The notes: a model not told the origin generated them from the sequence alone. Counted from the first letter of the stretch, positions 32,461 through 41,118 are shown. The stretch is DNA of 64,000 nucleotides from an uncultured Clostridia bacterium (GCA_947588985.1 CANQBG010000001.1:1-64000); one strand, 5' to 3'. Made by a program: numbers and translations.

Positions 32461-35064
32461 TTATTCGATCACGAACACCGAGACGCTGTTGTTTTTGATC
32501 GTCGTGCGGAGCACGTTGCCTACAATGGAGAGCGTCTGCTCCGTCGGCTGAATGTGCACCCGCTTTCCGGCCTTGGGGTCGATCTCGTTGATCACGGTGA
32601 CGTCCTCGTGCCAGAGGGTGGTGACGTGGGCGCACGCCTTTGTGCCGAATCCGATCAGATCGGCCGCGAGCTCCTCGTCCTTTCCGGAGACGTTGACGAC
32701 TTTCAGGTAGATCTTCCCGTCGTCGCCCACCGTCGCGCTCGTAAAGACGCGCTCGTTGACCTTCCAGATGTTCTTGAACAGCACTTCGTGCCACTCGCCG
32801 TCCTTATCGATGGAGGCCGTGAACGTCTTTTTGGTATATTCGAGCCGCATCGTGTTGCCCTCGGGGGAATAGCCGAGGAACTTATCCTTGCCCATCATCT
32901 CGCAGACGGTGCGCATGAAGTCCACCCGCTTATCGAAGGAGACGTCGTACCCCTTGTGGTTCTTGCCGTATTGGCAGCAGACGGAGAATCCCGCGCAGTC
33001 CACCGTGCCCGCGTCGCGTACATCCTTCACGCCGACGCCCGCGATGAAGCTCTGCTCGCCCGAGAGCCGCTTGAATTTGATCTCGACGACGCAGTTTTCG
33101 AAGTCCTGCGCGTCGTAGTAGTAGCCGTTGAAGGCGTCGCTCTCCTCGATGATGAGCGCGTCCCCCTCGAGATGGCCGCCGCGGCAGTTGGGATAGATTT
33201 TCCAGCCGCCCAGCCCATTCTTGAAGTCGTGCGTGTAGAGGACGGCTTGGGTATCGCGGTCCTTCACCGTCACGGAGTAGACCGCGCTCGCCGTCCTGTG
33301 GCCGCCGATGAGCAGTCCGCCCGCATTGTTGTCGTCTACGGGGGCGACGTCGGTGAGAGTATACCGCCCCGTGTTGGCGGCGAACATCTGCTGGACATAG
33401 TAGTTGGGCGTGAGCATGACGTCGCGCGCGTTGAACCAGATCATGTTGGGCGTCCAGCGATAGTTGTAGGTGGAGGCGAAGAGAGGCGCATAGCACGTCA
33501 TCTTCACGACGTCGGAATTGCGCTCACAGCCCGTGAGGAAGGCGGCCTCCGCGAGCGCGGAGCGGAGATTGTTGTCCCCGTTGAGGCGGCCCCTGCCGTC
33601 CGACATCGTGTGCATCGCGTATTCGCCCATAAAGACTTTCGCGCCGTCGCGATCGTAGCAGTCGTAGCGCTTGGTGTTGTCGATGAACCACTGATAGGAA
33701 TTGTAGACGTGCTCGTCCACGATCATATCGCGGTATTTCTCGTTGATGACCTTCCAGCTCTCGTTGGAATCGGAGGGGCGGATATCCACGCCGCACGTCG
33801 TGACGACGGTGATGCCGAAGAGCTTCAAAAGGTCGGTCATGCGACCCTTATACATATATTGCCGCACGCCGAGCAGACAGGCGGCGAAGTTATCGAAATA
33901 CTCGTAGCCCCAATTCTCGTTGCCGATGCCGACGTATTTGAGGTCGAAGGGCGCGGGATGTCCCATATCCGAGCGCACCTTGGCCCAATACGCCTCGTTT
34001 TTATCGGTGGAGGCAATATCTCCCTTGGCGAAATAGATGAGGTCGGCAACGTTGTCGATGACCTCTTCCTGAAATTTTTTCGTCCCGGGAACGATGCGCT
34101 GATAGCCCGTCTTGCGCTGTTCCCCCATGCGGATCTGGCAGAGCAGCCCGCAGTGGAGGACGGGGAGCGGCGTCGCGCCGATGTCCTCGCAGAGCGCGAA
34201 GTATTCGTAGAATCCGACGCCGTAAGACTGCATATACCGCCACACGTTGGGGATCTGCTTGCGCTGTTCGAGGGGCCCCACGGTGTTACGCCACTTATAT
34301 TGATAGTCGAAATCCACGTCCCCTTCCACGACGCAGCCGCCGGGGAAGCGCATAAACGCGGGATGGCAATCCTTCAAGGCCTGCACGATGCGGGGCGAAA
34401 GTCTGCCGTTGCGATACTTCCCGTCGTCCCCCCACACCGTCTTGGGGAGTAGGGAGACGTAGTCGATGCCGAGCTTGCCGTTGCCCTCGAGGTTGATGCA
34501 GAGGCGGCCCATGAAGTCCTTTTCCGCGACGACGGACGTGCGCACCTTGATCCAATCCCCTTCTGTGCCGGCGGGGATCGCGATCTCCCCGATCGTCGTA
34601 TGTCTGCCGTGCGCACCGCGGAGGAACACTTTCGCAACGCCCTTGAAGCCGAGCCGCTTGATCCACATGGAGAAGTTGTAGGTCTCCCCCTTCACAACGG
34701 GCATGCCATAGATGTCGTAGCCGCCGTTGGTATAGTACCCGGGATTCTCGAGATGATAGACGCCGCCCACGTCGAGGGAGAGCCACGAGGGATTGTTGGC
34801 GTTCATCCCCCCCTGCTTTGCGATCTTTCTCGGCCCCGCGCCGTAGATGTCCCAATAGAAGCCGTTTGCCTTCCTCGAATCCACCCGGCTCTCGCAGTTG
34901 TAGTCGTCGTAAGAGAAATACTCGAACTCAAAGGAATTGTTGATGACCATTTCCGCATTGAGCCCGCCGTCCGCGGCTTGGTTGATGTCCTCGAAGAAGA
35001 GCCCATAGAGCTCTTTGGAAACTTCCACACCGCGCTTTTTGGCATCCAATTTGAAGTTCAACAT
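32461..35064 (-). CDS. GH51 alpha-L-arabinofuranosidase with carbohydrate-binding domains
   Basis: 867 residues; ATG at 35064 with GGGGGT six bases before it. The N-terminus GLFFEDINQAADGGLNAEMVINNSFEFEYF is the GH51 signature. A CBM4/9-like sandwich lies at about 75-210. The barrel holds GIGNENWG (acid/base Glu383) and MGEYAMHT (nucleophile Glu481). A jelly-roll insertion at about 620-770 with YTHDFKNGLGGWKIYPN resembles a LamG/DUF1080-type module. No signal peptide, so it acts inside the cell on imported arabino-oligosaccharides. Near-consensus promoter upstream and its own terminator make it monocistronic. Confidence 0.93.
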   Translation of the reverse strand: MLNFKLDAKKRGVEVSKELYGLFFEDINQAADGGLNAEMVINNSFEFEYFSYDDYNCESRVDSRKANGFYWDIYGAGPRKIAKQGGMNANNPSWLSLDVGGVYHLENPGYYTNGGYDIYGMPVVKGETYNFSMWIKRLGFKGVAKVFLRGAHGRHTTIGEIAIPAGTEGDWIKVRTSVVAEKDFMGRLCINLEGNGKLGIDYVSLLPKTVWGDDGKYRNGRLSPRIVQALKDCHPAFMRFPGGCVVEGDVDFDYQYKWRNTVGPLEQRKQIPNVWRYMQSYGVGFYEYFALCEDIGATPLPVLHCGLLCQIRMGEQRKTGYQRIVPGTKKFQEEVIDNVADLIYFAKGDIASTDKNEAYWAKVRSDMGHPAPFDLKYVGIGNENWGYEYFDNFAACLLGVRQYMYKGRMTDLLKLFGITVVTTCGVDIRPSDSNESWKVINEKYRDMIVDEHVYNSYQWFIDNTKRYDCYDRDGAKVFMGEYAMHTMSDGRGRLNGDNNLRSALAEAAFLTGCERNSDVVKMTCYAPLFASTYNYRWTPNMIWFNARDVMLTPNYYVQQMFAANTGRYTLTDVAPVDDNNAGGLLIGGHRTASAVYSVTVKDRDTQAVLYTHDFKNGLGGWKIYPNCRGGHLEGDALIIEESDAFNGYYYDAQDFENCVVEIKFKRLSGEQSFIAGVGVKDVRDAGTVDCAGFSVCCQYGKNHKGYDVSFDKRVDFMRTVCEMMGKDKFLGYSPEGNTMRLEYTKKTFTASIDKDGEWHEVLFKNIWKVNERVFTSATVGDDGKIYLKVVNVSGKDEELAADLIGFGTKACAHVTTLWHEDVTVINEIDPKAGKRVHIQPTEQTLSIVGNVLRTTIKNNSVSVFVIE

Positions 35065-35110
35065 GCTGTTACCCCCATCCGCATTCCGATGCGGACTTTT
35101 CCTTATCCAT

Positions 35111-35139
35111 ATTTTAACAGTGAAATTTGCTTTTGTCAA
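35111..35139 (-). promoter_or_regulatory. Sigma-A promoter of GH51 gene
   Basis: TTGACA (35139-35134), 17-base spacer, TAAAAT (35116-35111) on the minus strand, 46 bases before the start codon. Confidence 0.8.
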
Positions 35140-35219
35140 TGTTTTGGTGAAATATTTTATCTCAAAATAAAAGTTTTTTTTGGGAAAGATCGCGCCCGCC
35201 CGCGCATACTGAATAAGAG

Positions 35220-35741
35220 ATGAGAGCGTATAAGATCATGGCTTTTTCCGGGCTCGCCGTTCTCCTCGGCGTCACCCTCTTTTTCGGCGTCCGCTCCAAC
35301 TTCCCGCGGCCGTACCGCGAACAAGTTGCGGCAAGCGGACTCGACGAACACCTCGTCTATGCGCTCATCCGCACGGAGAGCGGATTCGACGAGAAGGCGA
35401 AAAGCCGCGCCGGGGCCGTCGGCCTCATGCAGCTGCTCCCCTCCACCGCCCAATTTATCTGCGAGCGGGAAAAGATCCCCTATGAGGAAGCTCGCCTCGA
35501 TGAGGGCGCCTATAATCTCCGGCTCGGATGCCTGTATCTTCACTACCTGCTTGCAAAATTTCCCGCAACGGACACGGCCCTCGCCGCCTACAATGCCGGA
35601 GAAGGCGTCGTCGCAGAGTGGCTCCAAGCGGACGAATTTTCCGCGGACGGCGTCCATCTCCTGCGAATTCCCTACCGTGAAACCGAGCGCTATCTGAAAA
35701 AAATCAGAAAATTCCGAAAAATTTATGATTTTTTCTATTGA
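35220..35741 (+). CDS. Lytic transglycosylase (SLT, Slt70/MltC-like)
   Basis: 173 residues. N-terminal signal anchor (about 6-24), then the GH23 domain: LVYALIRTESGFDEKAKSRAGAVGLMQLLPSTAQFI with catalytic Glu in RTESGF, and ALAAYNAGEGVVAEWL. It cleaves peptidoglycan outside the membrane. It is a minimal version with little beyond the SLT domain. The ATG at 35220 has only a weak ribosome site (AAGAG). It is read toward tRNA-Leu and followed after 6 bases by that gene's promoter. Confidence 0.93.
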   Translation: MRAYKIMAFSGLAVLLGVTLFFGVRSNFPRPYREQVAASGLDEHLVYALIRTESGFDEKAKSRAGAVGLMQLLPSTAQFICEREKIPYEEARLDEGAYNLRLGCLYLHYLLAKFPATDTALAAYNAGEGVVAEWLQADEFSADGVHLLRIPYRETERYLKKIRKFRKIYDFFY

Positions 35742-35747
35742 TTCTGG

Positions 35748-35776
35748 TTGACATTTGAAATGGAATGCGGTACAAT
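35748..35776 (+). promoter_or_regulatory. Promoter of tRNA-Leu
   Basis: TTGACA (35748-35753), 17-base spacer, TACAAT (35771-35776), about 30 bases before the tRNA 5' end. Confidence 0.85.
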
Positions 35777-35806
35777 ATGGAGGATGTCACATGAACGGCA
35801 TGCTTC

Positions 35807-35890
35807 GCGGTCGTGGCGGAATTGGCAGACGCGCAAGACTAAGGATCTTGTGGGATGACCGTGCAGGTTCAACTCCTGTCGACCGCACCA
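35807..35890 (+). tRNA. tRNA-Leu, anticodon AAG
   Basis: 84 bases including an encoded CCA. Acceptor stem GCGGTCG with CGACCGC and discriminator A, anticodon stem CAAGA/TCTTG with loop CTAAGGA, a long class II variable arm and T arm GCAGG-TTCAACT-CCTGT. The AAG anticodon reads CUU and, if A34 is edited to inosine, also CUC and CUA. A34 in a bacterial tRNA-Leu is uncommon; most bacteria only use it in tRNA-Arg(ACG). Confidence 0.92.
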
Positions 35891-35897
35891 AGTTTTT

Positions 35898-35928
35898 ATA
35901 GCTTGAACCAGTGTGTTCAAGCTATTTT
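35898..35928 (+). terminator. Terminator after tRNA-Leu
   Basis: ATAGCTTGAAC (35898-35908) pairs with GTTCAAGCTAT (35914-35924), followed by TTTA. Its AT-rich stem is unlike the GC-rich terminators elsewhere in the window. Confidence 0.75.
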
Positions 35929-35951
35929 ACTATAACGGAGGAGAAAAACTT

Positions 35952-36796
35952 ATGTTGAAGCTGCTTGACGTTTTGAAAATTTCCGAAGCCGAATTAAAAA
36001 ATTACAAGGTGCACTTTGCAATCGGCGTCACGGATAGGATGAAGCCGTATAAAAAATTTATTATCGGTGAGTTCAAAGAGTGGCAAGAACAGCAGACAAA
36101 TAAAAACTTTTCCAGACCGTACATTTTATCGTTGATCTACTACGAAAAGGACCTTTGGATGTTCGGCGGAATTTACCGGGTGACGGAGAACCCCGTCCCT
36201 ATCGAGAGACCGGATGAAGATTGGAAGGGCTGGAAATACGGCACCGAACTTGTGGATTGTCAAACCGACTTGATCGGCAGGATCGTTGTCTCTTACAAGA
36301 AAGAATACCGCCAATCCTATCCGAATTTGGAAATGGATCCCAAAAGCGGCATACCTCCGCGCGAGATGTGCGTCTCGTCCATTCTCGATAAGCGCGTCTC
36401 CATTACCGATTTCCCCGGATTCGGTGAAGTAATATCGATTATGAGACATTGCTGACGATCATCCGCGACAACATCCCCTCTTGGCGCTCTGCGCTTTCCA
36501 ATGTGAAAGGAGTATATTTGATTGCCGATAAACTGACGGGAAAACAATACGTCGGAAGCGCATATGGCGACGAGTGCATTTGGCAAAGATGGTCTGCATA
36601 TGCCAAGGACGGGCACGGCGGCAATCGTGAATTACAAAACTTATTGTCCGAACGCGGCGAAAAATACAAATACAATTTCAAGTATTCCATTCTTGAAGTC
36701 TGCAATATGAACCTCGGGAACGAATACATCATCGGGCGGGAAAGTTATTGGAAAGAAGTGTTGCAGACGAGGGAGTTCGGCTTAAATAAAAATTGA
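35952..36796 (+). pseudogene. GIY-YIG nuclease family protein, broken by a frameshift
   Basis: The ATG at 35952 has GGAGGAG eight bases before it. The first frame runs to 36455 (168 residues) and ends GFGEVISIMRHC; the next frame continues with NIDYETLLTIIRDN and carries the nuclease domain to 36796: KGVYLIADKLTGKQYVGSAYG, IWQRWSAYA and the late Glu in RESYWKEVL. The two pieces join at the GEV/NID position if one base is restored near 36431, so a one-base loss (real mutation or assembly error) splits an otherwise intact protein of about 280 residues. The N-terminal part (HFAIGVTDRMKPYKKF) is the known companion domain of these nucleases. The gene is richer in A/T than its flanks. The nuclease domain also has an internal ATG at 36449, but no good ribosome site. 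Confidence 0.85.
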
Positions 36797-36841
36797 CTCA
36801 AATTAAGTATCACACACTCCTTATCGCGCTCGCCCTATTCA

Positions 36842-36869
36842 TAGCGCGGATGGCGGGCATCGAACCATA
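36842..36869. repeat. Direct repeat copy 1, tRNA-3'-end-like
   Basis: Identical over 22 bases (36842-36863) to the second copy at 37276-37297, and the following ACCATA is shared after a 1-base gap. The minus strand reads TTCGATG-CCCGC-CATCCGC, like the T loop, T stem and acceptor 3' strand of a tRNA. Confidence 0.65.
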
Positions 36870-36944
36870 ATTGGCGAAAGCAATATTTCATTTCATATTG
36901 TTTTCGAAGAAGAATAATGAAATTTCAATTTCACGGAGGGATTC

Positions 36945-37262
36945 ATGCCGTCAAGCAAGGAATATTTGGATTTCATTTTGGAGCAACTATCCGAATTAGA
37001 GGACGTCGCCTATAAGCCCATGATGGGTGAATTTCTGATTTACTATCGCGGCAAACTTGTCGGCGGGATCTACGACGATCGATTGCTCGTAAAACCCGTG
37101 AGATCTGCGCTCTCCTATATTCCCCAAGCGGAATATTCCTTGCCGTATGCGGGCGCAAAGGAAATGTTACTTGTCGATAACGTGGACGATAAGGCTTTTT
37201 TGACGGGACTATTTGAGGCAATATACGGCGACTTGCCAATGCCCAAAATGAGAAAACGGTAA
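36945..37262 (+). CDS. TfoX N-terminal domain protein
   Basis: 105 residues. It is a single TfoX-N domain: SELEDVAYKPMMGEFLIYYRGKLVGGIYDDRLLVKP and PYAGAKEMLLVDN. TfoX/Sxy acts in competence in proteobacteria; single-domain versions in Bacillota have no known role. CGGAGGG sits 9 bases before the ATG. The gene is bracketed by the 22-base direct repeats. Confidence 0.88.
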   Translation: MPSSKEYLDFILEQLSELEDVAYKPMMGEFLIYYRGKLVGGIYDDRLLVKPVRSALSYIPQAEYSLPYAGAKEMLLVDNVDDKAFLTGLFEAIYGDLPMPKMRKR

Positions 37263-37275
37263 ATTTTCACTTCGT

Positions 37276-37304
37276 AGCGCGGATGGCGGGCATCGATACC
37301 ATAG
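37276..37304. repeat. Direct repeat copy 2, tRNA-3'-end-like
   Basis: Second copy, 434 bases after the first and 13 bases past the TfoX stop; it shares 22 bases then differs by a single inserted T before ACCATA. Confidence 0.65.
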
Positions 37305-37357
37305 GCCCACAAAATTCTTATTGTTCGTACGAAAAATTTTCATTCGGAGGTATGTTT

Positions 37358-37576
37358 ATGAAAGAAGTAAAAATCGAGAAATGCCCGTTTTGCGGGGGAG
37401 TAGAATTGGTAGAAAGCAATGTATCTACGATGACCGGCGCAGTATCTGTTTCCGCCAACAGCACGACGCGCATAGCCGTTCTTTTCGCAACGGTATGCCG
37501 CGATTGCGGAAGCGTCGTTCGTCTTTTCTGCAAAACGCCCGAAAACCTGTATCCGAAGAAAGAACGCAGAGAGTAA
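37358..37576 (+). CDS. Small zinc-ribbon protein
   Basis: 72 residues from the ATG at 37358 with GGAGG seven bases upstream. Two CxxC knuckles: CPFCGG near residue 8 and CRDCGS near residue 47, as in transcription-factor-like zinc ribbons. About 35 residues between them are Ser/Thr rich. No enzymatic motif. It belongs to the AT-richer group of small genes after tRNA-Leu. Confidence 0.75.
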   Translation: MKEVKIEKCPFCGGVELVESNVSTMTGAVSVSANSTTRIAVLFATVCRDCGSVVRLFCKTPENLYPKKERRE

Positions 37577-37609
37577 CGGTTCATTTCAATTTGCAGGAGA
37601 AAAATTCTT

Positions 37610-38023
37610 ATGGATAAAGCACAACTATTTCAATTTATATCCAAGCAAAAGACGGCGTTTCTTGCCTCCGTCAAAGAGGACGGCTATCCCGTGATCCGCG
37701 CCATGCTTGCGCCCCGCAAGATCGACGGCGGCGAGCTCTATTTCACCACCAACACCTCGTCCAACAAAATCAGGCAGTATTTGGCGAACAACAAGGCTTG
37801 CGTCTATTTTTATCAACGCGGAAGATTCAAGTATCAGGGTGTTTCCGTGATTGGGGAAATGCAAGTCTGCACCGACCAGCCGACGAAGGACGAGATCTGG
37901 CGCTTGGGCGACAAGATGTTTTATAAACAGGGCGTGACCGACCCCGATTATTGCGTGTTGAAGTTTCAGGGCAAGACGGCCGAATATTATTGCGATTTCA
38001 AGACGCAGACAATCCAACTTTAG
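37610..38023 (+). CDS. Pyridoxamine 5'-phosphate oxidase-like flavin-binding protein
   Basis: 137 residues, split-barrel PNPOx fold: KTAFLASVKEDGYPVIRAMLAPRK, LYFTTNTSSNKIRQYLANNKACVYFY, and GVSVIGEMQV. Likely binds FMN or F420; the substrate is unknown. AGGAG lies 12 bases before the ATG. It ends the small-gene group and faces the GH36 gene across a bidirectional terminator. Confidence 0.88.
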   Translation: MDKAQLFQFISKQKTAFLASVKEDGYPVIRAMLAPRKIDGGELYFTTNTSSNKIRQYLANNKACVYFYQRGRFKYQGVSVIGEMQVCTDQPTKDEIWRLGDKMFYKQGVTDPDYCVLKFQGKTAEYYCDFKTQTIQL

Positions 38024-38054
38024 ATCCCGACGGAGGGCCGCCGGGCCCGACGAT

Positions 38055-38095
38055 AAAATTCTCCCGCTTCCAAAAGGAGCGGGAGAATTTTTTAT
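38055..38095. terminator. Bidirectional terminator, PNPOx-like and GH36 genes
   Basis: AAAATTCTCCCGCT pairs with AGCGGGAGAATTTT around an 9-base loop, with T runs on both strands. The GH36 stop codon lies at its right edge. Confidence 0.85.
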
Positions 38096-40263
38096 CCGAC
38101 TTGTTTTAGGTGCCAGACGAAACTCGTGAAATCGGGTAGCGACGGCTTCAACACGCCCGCGCGCATGAGCGTGGAGCCGTGCAGTGTGAGGCCGAGCTCC
38201 GCAATTTCGTAGCGCGCGTCCTCCCGAAGCCCTTTGAGGCGGAGGCGGTGATCGGTGTCGGCGGGAACGGCATGGATCTGCATGCCGACGACGTACCCCT
38301 CCCGCCCATCTTTGGAGACGACGGCCACGCAGAACAAATTGCTCGCAAAGGGATCGGAGATGCGATAGAGGTCCCCCGTCTGTATGAGCGGCTCGACGGC
38401 GCGGTAAGATCTGATCTGCGCCCGAACGAGCTCCTTCTCCTCCGCGGTGAGATTTCCGAGCGCGAGCTCATACCCGAACGCCCCGAGGGAGGCCACGGCG
38501 CCGCGCGTAGAAAAGGGCGTCGTGCGCCCCGTCTGATGGTTGGGGCAGACGGAAACGTGACAGCTCATCGCGGACATGGGGTAGGAGTAAGAGGTCCCCC
38601 ACTGAATTTTACAGCGTTCGAAGGCGTCGGTATCGTCGCTCGTCCAATACTGCGGGAAGTAGTAGAGCATGCCCGCGTCGAAGCGCCCGCCTCCGCCCGA
38701 ACAGCCCTCGAAAAAGACGTGCGGGAAGGATCTTTGGAGCCGCTCCGCGAGCGAATAGACGCCCAAAATGTAGCGGTGCGCAAATTCCCCCTGCCGCGCG
38801 GGCGCAAGTTTGGGGGAATAGAACTCCGAGATGTGGCGGTTCATATCCCACTTGACGTAGGAAATTTCATTTTTCTTAAGAAGGTCCGCCATGCGCTCAT
38901 ACACATGATCGACGATTTCGGGGCGCGTCATATCGAGGACGAGCTGATTGCGCCCGCGGCAACGGGAAACTTCCGCCTTTCCGATGGCCCAATCGGGATG
39001 GAGCCGATAGAGCTCGCTGTCCTCGGAGACCATCTCTGGCTCGAACCACAACCCGAATTTGAGCCCGCGCGCCTTGCAGTGTGCGATGACGGCGGAGAGC
39101 CCGCCTTGGAGCTTTTCCTCGTTGACGAACCAATCCCCGAGGCCCGAAGTATCGTCGTTGCGCTTGCCGAACCAGCCGTCGTCGAGGACGAGCGTGTCGA
39201 CGCCGAGCGCGGCCGCCTCGTCCGCAAGGGCGAAGAGCTTCTCATTGGTGAAGTCGAAATAGGTCGCCTCCCAGTTGTTGACGACGACGGGCCGGGGCGC
39301 ATGCACCCATGCAGGGGGAAGGAGATAGCCGCGCAAGAAGTCGGCATACCTTCTCGAGAGGCCGCCGAGCCCCTCCTCCGTGCGGCAGAGGACGGCCTGC
39401 GGCGTATAAAACCGTTCGCCCGCCTCCAACCGCCACGAAAAGTTCAAGGGATCGATCCCGCCGCACAGCCGCACCGTGCCCGCTTGCGACTTCTCCGCCG
39501 TAAGCGAAAAGGAGCCGCTATAGACGAGGAGCGCCCCGAAGGCCTCCCCGCGATCCTCCGTGCACGCGGGCTTTGCGAGCACGAGGAAGGGATTCATCTG
39601 ATGCGAAGAAGCCCCGCGCGACGAGGAGACGGTATACGTCCCGTGGGCGAGCGGCGCACGTTCGGGCGTCCGCTCGGCGCAGTGCCGTCCGTGAAGGCAG
39701 ATCGTCTCGTAGTCCCCCTCTTCAAGGTCCACGCAGAAACTATCCGCCCGCTTCAAGGTGACGGGCTGCTTTCCCGCCGCGATACACGCGCTCCGCACGA
39801 GGATGTCGAGCGCTTCATAGACGGTGTAGAAGAGCGTCACGCGCGTCCCCGAGAGGACGTCGCAAAGGGTGAGTTCGAGGGTCTCTCCCCCACCTCTCGC
39901 GTGCGGAAGGCCGGAAAGCTCGGGCGCACCCGAAAAGACGCGGTGGCTCTCATAGTGAAACCTGCTCGCGCTGTCGCCGTCGTCGCGGGTCAGAATACAG
40001 GACGGAGTGCGGAAATCGCCCTGCGCGTACGTCCCGTACTCCTGCCCGGCGATGTCGAGGGAAAACCAATTCTCCGCGTCGGGCGGGATGGGCGAGAAAC
40101 TCACGGGGCGGGTGCGCATGTCGAAATAGGTGAGGTCGTCCTCCGCGATCCGGCCGCCGTAATGGAGATGGACGGGATAGCCGTTGGGGTCGATCCAAAT
40201 CACGTAGGAAGAGGTCTTTCCGTGCAAATAAAAGGTTTTGCTGCTTGCTTGAAATATTATCAT
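38092..40263 (-). CDS. GH36 alpha-galactosidase
   Basis: 723 residues from the ATG at 40263, with GAGG six bases before it. N-terminal beta-sandwich (1-330), then the barrel: NNWEATYFDFTNEKLFALADEAA, VLDDGWFGKRNDD, nucleophile Asp in YVKWDMNR, and acid/base Asp in YWTSDDTDA. C-terminal sandwich follows. No signal peptide, so it works in the cytoplasm on raffinose-, stachyose- or galactosyl-glycan-type oligosaccharides. It follows nanE with a hairpin between. Confidence 0.95.
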   Translation of the reverse strand: MIIFQASSKTFYLHGKTSSYVIWIDPNGYPVHLHYGGRIAEDDLTYFDMRTRPVSFSPIPPDAENWFSLDIAGQEYGTYAQGDFRTPSCILTRDDGDSASRFHYESHRVFSGAPELSGLPHARGGGETLELTLCDVLSGTRVTLFYTVYEALDILVRSACIAAGKQPVTLKRADSFCVDLEEGDYETICLHGRHCAERTPERAPLAHGTYTVSSSRGASSHQMNPFLVLAKPACTEDRGEAFGALLVYSGSFSLTAEKSQAGTVRLCGGIDPLNFSWRLEAGERFYTPQAVLCRTEEGLGGLSRRYADFLRGYLLPPAWVHAPRPVVVNNWEATYFDFTNEKLFALADEAAALGVDTLVLDDGWFGKRNDDTSGLGDWFVNEEKLQGGLSAVIAHCKARGLKFGLWFEPEMVSEDSELYRLHPDWAIGKAEVSRCRGRNQLVLDMTRPEIVDHVYERMADLLKKNEISYVKWDMNRHISEFYSPKLAPARQGEFAHRYILGVYSLAERLQRSFPHVFFEGCSGGGGRFDAGMLYYFPQYWTSDDTDAFERCKIQWGTSYSYPMSAMSCHVSVCPNHQTGRTTPFSTRGAVASLGAFGYELALGNLTAEEKELVRAQIRSYRAVEPLIQTGDLYRISDPFASNLFCVAVVSKDGREGYVVGMQIHAVPADTDHRLRLKGLREDARYEIAELGLTLHGSTLMRAGVLKPSLPDFTSFVWHLKQVG

Positions 40264-40307
40264 CGTTGCCTCATTGGAGCGCGCGGGATGTTCTCCACAG
40301 CGCGCGA

Positions 40308-40335
40308 TTGCCGCAACCGAGGTTGGTTGCGGCAA
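40308..40335 (-). repeat. Hairpin between nanE and GH36 gene
   Basis: TTGCCGCAACC pairs with GGTTGCGGCAA around a 6-base loop; no T run follows on the minus strand, so complete termination is unlikely. It could lower expression of the distal gene. Confidence 0.55.
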
Positions 40336-40340
40336 CTCTT

Positions 40341-41054
40341 TTATGCGTTTTTCTTCATTTCCGCAAAGCGCGGATGTTGCAGGAACACATCGACGAAATA
40401 GCTTGTGATGAACTGCGGACGGGTGATGGCTCCGCCGATGATGACATGCTCGATGCCGACGTCGAGGATGCGCTTTAAGTCCATAAAGGAATGGATGCCC
40501 CCCTCTGCAATGACCGTGGAGCCATGGATATTCTCCACGAGCTGTTTGCAGAATTCCACATCGGGGATCGCGATATCCTTCGTCTGCTCCGTGTAGCTGC
40601 GGAGGGTCGTGGAGATGTAGTCGAAGCCCAGCCGCTCGGCGTTTTGGGCCTCCTCATACGTCGCAATGTCCGCCATGATGGCCTTGTCGCAATTGGCGCG
40701 GATATACGCGACGAGCGATTCGAGCGTCTCCCTGCCCGGGCGGGTCCGCAGCGTCGCGTCGAGCGCGATGACGTCGCACGACGAGCGGATGAGCGACTTC
40801 ACCTCGCGGAGCGTCGGCGTGATGTAGATGGAGGAATCGGGATAATTCTTTTTGATGAGTCCGATGATGGGAAGCGGACCTTGGATGTGCTTGCGAATGG
40901 CGTTGATATCGCGGACCGTGTTGGCGCGGATCCCGACTGCGCCGCCCTGCCGTGCGGCCTCCGCCATCTTGGGAATGGTACTGCCGCCATAGAGCGGCTC
41001 GTCCTTTAGGGCTTGACAAGATACGACCAAACCTCTCGGTATCACTTGCTTCAT
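40341..41054 (-). CDS. nanE: N-acetylmannosamine-6-phosphate 2-epimerase
   Basis: 237 residues. TIM-barrel motifs VSCQALKDEPLYG, GGAVGIRANTVRDI, DVIALDATLRTRP, MADIATYEEA, VIAEGGI. It interconverts ManNAc-6-P and GlcNAc-6-P in sialic acid or ManNAc catabolism. No nanA or nanK is seen nearby, so the substrate source lies elsewhere or in the imported glycan. Confidence 0.93.
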   Translation of the reverse strand: MKQVIPRGLVVSCQALKDEPLYGGSTIPKMAEAARQGGAVGIRANTVRDINAIRKHIQGPLPIIGLIKKNYPDSSIYITPTLREVKSLIRSSCDVIALDATLRTRPGRETLESLVAYIRANCDKAIMADIATYEEAQNAERLGFDYISTTLRSYTEQTKDIAIPDVEFCKQLVENIHGSTVIAEGGIHSFMDLKRILDVGIEHVIIGGAITRPQFITSYFVDVFLQHPRFAEMKKNA

Positions 41055-41118
41055 AATGTTTGTTCCTTGTTGATTGTATTTTGCCCGGACTTAAAACGTC
41101 GCATTGGTGAAACGGAGA

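Noticed and set aside
35952..36796. GIY-YIG gene as a homing endonuclease of an intron
   Set aside because: Its N-terminal companion domain and independent ribosome site match the free-standing cellular family; no intron structure around it.
36842..37304. Repeat pair considered as a CRISPR remnant
   Set aside because: Only two copies 434 bases apart with a gene between; no regular spacers or cas genes. No CRISPR array seen anywhere in the window.
38179..40401. Long + strand frame opposite the GH36 gene, and similar ones at 32554-34452, 56689-58938 and 58990-60828
   Set aside because: Same mirror effect of codon bias; the minus strand carries unmistakable glycosidase motifs.
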